Assembly: GCF_902686445.1 (NCBI RefSeq)
Contig: NC_062232.1
Coordinates: 88,088,932-88,152,931 of the forward strand
Direction: 5' to 3'
Length of the DNA: 64,000 bases
Source: Sciurus carolinensis
Lineage: Eukaryota > Chordata > Mammalia > Rodentia > Sciuridae
Shown here: in pieces, positions 60,330-64,000 of the stretch
Layout: each line of letters starts with the position of its first letter
Position numbering within the stretch: the stretch's first letter is position 1
Translations under genes and position numbers: made by a program
The notes under the pieces: generated by a model
Seen by the model: the letters and a program-made list of their open reading frames with translations, nothing else
Told to the model about the DNA's origin: nothing
Database searches by the model: none

Positions 60330-60840
60330 ATTTATTCAGCAGGTTTTACTGCTGATTCCCATAACTCCTCCCCTCTGCTGGATGGTATTGATTGTCAATT
60401 CCTACCTGCAGGGTCTACTAATAATGTAAATATCTAACATACCTATGAACAGACAAGAGGGAAGAAGTAAATTAATTAATCATCTCCATCAACAGTATCT
60501 TTTATTTTCCTCTTTTCTGTTGTCCTATCCCCTTGATTCTGGTAGTCTTCTGATTCCTGACTATTTGCCTTGGACTTTGAACTATCACTGTCTGCCTTCC
60601 TTTTGACCCAGTGGCTTTCTGCTTCTCTGAAAGCCTCATTCTTGTTTGTCTAGATTGCTCTTGACCCAATGAGACTCCTGTTATCTCTGTTTGTCTTCTT
60701 GTCTTTTCATCTATTCCTTCAGCAGCCCTTAGCACATGTTGCAATCTCTCCATCCCAGAAAAATTGCCCAGACTAGATGACCCTCTAGCAATGTAAGTCC
60801 AACTGCTGCTAGGATCCAGCATACTCTTGATTTAACATAG
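60330..60840 (-). other. Unidentified sequence with a 106-codon minus-strand ORF
   Basis: An open frame at 60502-60822 encodes a 106-residue protein rich in Arg, Gln, Ser and Lys, beginning MLDPSSSWTYIARGSSS. I do not recognise it. The plus strand is pyrimidine-rich with repeated ttgac/cttctgat words, so it may be a fossil repeat and not a gene. No splice context, signal peptide or membrane segment is evident. Confidence 0.25.
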
Positions 60841-61701
60841 AGCTTAAAAAACATAAAGCAGTTTTTAAAAGCTGTCTATACGTTTGGAGGAATGAAAATT
60901 ACAGACTCTAAATGTTAAAGATGAAACCTTGAACAGTCCTTTTAGAGTATAAAACATGCGAGGGGAAATTAACGAAATGCAGCAGCTCATAGTATCAATC
61001 AACAAATATTTGAGTGCCTACCATGGGCAACACACTGTGTGTGAAAGGATCTCTAGCCATTGAATTACTTTTAGTTTCTAACAAATAAACAAAGTAGCAG
61101 AGGATATTCCTTGGGGAGCCTGCTAAGAAAAAATTCACAAAGAAATTAGAGGATAAAAAAGTAGTAAAATTCTTTCTACAAATGCCAGGACAATTAAAAT
61201 TACAGATCTTAACTTACTCCTAGCTGAACTGGTTGATAACATATTTCAACAGGGCTTGGAAAACCAGTTTAGTGTTGTAGATATTCTGAGAGGTGACTTT
61301 CAGCTTTGTCACGTGTGATTCCCAAGAGTCCAGTTCCTCATTCCAATCCACTCCGTGTTTATGAAAGTGCATTAGCTGGAACAGTAAGAAGAAAAAAAAA
61401 ATTCACCGCAGGAAGTCATCCAATCCTGATAAGTTGACATGTAGAATAAAGTTGATGGTGTTATTTATTTCTAAGGTAGTCAGGATAAGGGTTATGTGCA
61501 TGTGTACAGTTGGAGGAGGGACAGGCAAAGGTGAATGTAGATAACTAAAGTGAAAAAAGAGCTGATGTATTCAGAGCTTATGTTGCTAGAGGCGAGATCA
61601 GTTACCTGCCTGCAACTGAAATTTCAAACTTCTGTTTAGCAGGGAAATGAGTGGACAATGGTGACTGATAGTTGGAAATATCAGCAGACATCTTAAGTTT
61701 T

Positions 61702-61737
61702 ATGCTCAAATGAATGAGCAATGAACCAGGACAATAA
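61702..61737 (+). promoter_or_regulatory. Cluster of three short upstream ORFs at the RNF128 start
   Basis: Three out-of-frame ATGs precede the main start within 19 bases. The ORF at 61702-61713 encodes MLK, that at 61710-61724 encodes MNEQ, and that at 61714-61737 encodes MSNEPGQ. The second stops with a TGA that overlaps the main ATG (61721). If the leader begins upstream of 61702, ribosomes must bypass or reinitiate, so translation may be restrained. The effect is inference; the ORFs are seen directly. No clear TATA box or CpG island is visible nearby, so the transcription start is not fixed. Confidence 0.5.
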
Positions 61738-62126
61738 GCCCAGTTTTTCCTGGCTGCTTGTAATTTTTACCTTTTTACTTAAAAATACAGCAACTTTTTC
61801 AATGAATGCCTATGTAACTGTGACTTATTATAATGAAACCAGCAACTACACTGCAACAGAGACATGTGAATGTGGTGTTTATGGATTGGCCTCACCAGTG
61901 GCTAATGCTATGGGGGTTGTGGGCATCCCCAAGAACAATAACTACCAAGCTTGTGACTTCAACACTGAATTTACTAATACTAAGAAGCCCTGGATCGCAC
62001 TGATAGAAAGAGGCAATTGTACATTTTCAGAAAAAATTCAAACAGCGGGTAGAAGAAATGCTGATGCTGTTGTGATTTACAACGCTCCAGAGACTGGCAA
62101 CCAGACAATACAGATGGCAAATTTTG
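61721..62126 (+). CDS. RNF128: RNF128 (GRAIL) alternative first coding exon: signal peptide and PA domain
   Basis: RNF128 is a type I membrane E3 ubiquitin ligase of endosomes, known for enforcing T-cell anergy. It has a luminal protease-associated (PA) domain, one membrane span and a cytosolic RING-H2 domain (family knowledge). This exon encodes 135 residues plus one base and ends TTTG|gtaagt. Residues 1-27 are a short polar start plus a hydrophobic core (WLLVIFTFLL), a signal peptide. Residues about 50-135 carry PA-domain sequence, including KKPWIALIERGNCTFSEKIQ and ADAVVIYNAPETGNQT. N-glycosylation sequons include NET, NYT, NCT and NQT. The N-terminus matches the MNQ-type isoform, which in human is about 402 residues in total. 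The TM and RING exons lie beyond the window. The other known first exon, which encodes an MGPPP-type N-terminus, is not visible here. Confidence 0.95.
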
Positions 62127-64000
62127 GTAAGTAAGAATTGATTCCCAAAAACAGTTAACGTCTTTGTATATCTTACAGTGGTATTTCCATCTAGAATTAC
62201 TCTAGGACCTGGCAATGAAGTTATAAAATATTCTTATTTTAAATTTATACTTACCTGGACAAAACTTGGAATTATTATTCAGTATCTGTAATTAATTTGT
62301 CCCAAGAACAATAGCAATCCATGAAGTAGTTCCTGTTTACTTTCAGTTTTTTTTTTAGTTCGATGAATTTTTTCAGCACACATTTTGTAATTGCTTTTTA
62401 ACAAGTCCTATATTTACCTCTAAACATTGAAATATAATATTTTAATTATTATCTGTGCTTTTTAGTTTGATTCATTTTCTCCTCCAACAAAGATTGTATA
62501 TATTCAAGTATATTAAACTGCAAAACTGATTATTATGATTAAAGAATAGCATACTGCAAAAGTGCAAAATGTTACAGAAATGAGAATTAGATTATACTGT
62601 AGGCATACAAGACTAAAATATCTGTGGGATTAATATATACAAAACTACTCAGCAAGAAATGTTATCCATTTAAAAATGTATGGCAGAAATAGGTTAACAT
62701 AGTAATTCACATCAAAAATAAAGATTTGCCTTAGAAATGTTTACTGATAACTTCTTTAGTAAACAGGACCATCTAATTTATTAACTTTATAAAGGAATTT
62801 ACTTTTGAAAATTACTATTTTTATTCTATTTTATTTTGTAAAAAAATCATTTTCTAGGTAAATGGTTTTTTAAACCAATGAAGTAAACTCCTACCCCAAG
62901 TTTTCTACAATGTGTTTGGGCATGTGTGTCTCTTACTCCAGATTTAGCATAAGGGACTAAAGGGGAATAATTTTGAACAAGACAAGAGCTGACAGTAAAT
63001 GAACACAATGTTTTGATAATGGGTGTCATCACCATCAAATTTGACCTGCAAGAAAGTTAATGCAAATTAAACACATTTCAGAAATGCAAAAAGGAGAAAA
63101 TCAAATTTGTATTAACAGGAGGAGAGTACTTGGAATATTACAAGTTGTATACATATAAGATGACACTTTAGTACTAATGTTTGAAAAACAAGCTGCTTGT
63201 TTCTCTGAGTATTTAAAAGCCAGGTATGGTTTTTCAGTAGTACAAGCTTATTGTAAATGCACCAAAAATCTACTTGCTACCTTTTGTAACACATTCTGGA
63301 TTTTGCCAGGGCTCAAGTATTCACATTTTTTTATTTTCAAGTCAAAAACTTTTCATAAGCATTCCCTGAATGTTCCTGTTTTCACAAGTGACTTTTATAT
63401 CCATAGAAATAAGCAATGCAACTTTCTGATGGCAAATGGAAATTAAAACTGTCTTAAGGAAACTATTCCCATCCTAGGCAGAGATACTAAGTGCCCTAGG
63501 TTTCTTTTTGAATGCATAATCATATTCTACATAGTTGCTCTTCTGCTCTTTTTAAACTATAAACATTATCAAACTAATTAGTAGTCCTCTTTTCAAAACA
63601 TGACTTGCAACCTGCAGGCAGGGTAAACATCTAGTGGGATGCAGGTACTCCACTGATGAATTTTAAATATTTACAAAAGATCCCTCACAGTAAATCTCTC
63701 CAAAAAGTATGTGAACCATCATTTGAATATATATCCCTGACCATAGTCTTAAAAAGAAGATAGTTAGACTTATCATTCAATATATACCTTCAATATAATA
63801 AAAGACAGGTGAAAAAAACATATTTTTAAAACTACAGCATTACCCCTGTATTAAAATAAGCCCAATAGGCTGGGCATGGTGGCACATGCCTATAATCCTA
63901 GTGACTGGGGAGGCTGAGGCAGGAGGATCTCGAGTTCAAAGCCAGCCTCATCAACTTAGCGAGGCCCTAAGCAACTAAGTGAGACCCTGTCTCAAAGTAA
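62127..64000 (+). other. RNF128 first intron (partial)
   Basis: The donor gtaagt directly follows the exon. The intron is AT-rich with no repeat I recognise until the composite SINE at about 63867. Short open frames at 62847-63038 and 63177-63446 show no protein similarity known to me. Confidence 0.75.
63867..64000 (+). repeat. B1-ID composite SINE, cut by window edge
   Basis: aggctgggcatggtggcaca, ggggaggctgaggcaggagg and gcgaggccctaagcaactaa are the B1-like half. The ID half would lie beyond the right end. Confidence 0.88.

Larger units (their letters stand above)
50963..61700. other. Intergenic region between RADX and RNF128
   Basis: About 10.7 kb. It contains sense L1 pieces, old repeats, a split MER20, the 54742-59183 L1 nest and a MER5-like element split by a SINE. 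About 50963-51640 and 59460-60330 hold nothing recognisable. No CpG island is evident. Confidence 0.7.

Noticed and set aside
60945..60956. TATA-like element (gagtataaaacatg) as the RNF128 promoter
   Set aside because: It is about 770 bp upstream of the start codon with no supporting initiator or leader evidence.

Overview
The window is vertebrate nuclear DNA from a rodent, most likely a member of the squirrel family. It is AT-rich, its coding exons are small and separated by introns of up to about 11 kb, and it is full of retrotransposons. The lineage clue is the SINEs: many copies of a tRNA-derived ID-type element, and of a composite with a B1/7SL-like left half joined to an ID half that lacks the segment between its A and B boxes. 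That composite matches the B1-dID type known from squirrels and related rodents. The genus (marmot, ground squirrel or other) is inference.

Two protein-coding genes are present, both on the plus strand, in an order I recognise from mammalian chromosome X. Bases 1-50960 hold the 3' two thirds of RADX, an RPA-like single-stranded-DNA-binding protein that limits RAD51 at replication forks. Twelve exons with conventional GT/AG junctions join in one open frame of 595 codons plus stop (1566-49787). A 3' UTR of about 1.2 kb follows, ending at a poly(A) signal at 50942. The N-terminal exons lie upstream of the window. About 10.8 kb of intergenic repeats follows. At 61721-62126 is a first coding exon of RNF128 (GRAIL, a membrane E3 ubiquitin ligase), encoding the signal peptide and most of the protease-associated domain. 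The rest of RNF128 is beyond the right edge.

The introns and the intergenic space contain nested L1 elements, solo or partial LTRs (mostly MaLR/ERVL type), DNA-transposon fossils (MER5, MER20, other hAT-like, Tigger-like), MIR fragments and the squirrel SINEs. Two nests are clear. One lies in the RADX intron before 19818: an antisense L1 block bounded by an 11-bp target-site duplication, which carries a nearly full-length AP4S1 processed pseudogene and stops only 43 bp from the next exon. The other is at 54742-59183: an antisense L1 bounded by a 14-bp duplication, containing further L1 sequence, a 408-bp solo LTR with its own 5-bp duplication, and a SINE.

I saw no CRISPR array, operon, tRNA or rRNA gene. 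I found no new multi-gene system. The observations worth checking concern splice sites, a cluster of upstream ORFs before RNF128, the retrocopy and the repeat nests. Repeat family names were assigned by eye and are less certain than the gene calls.
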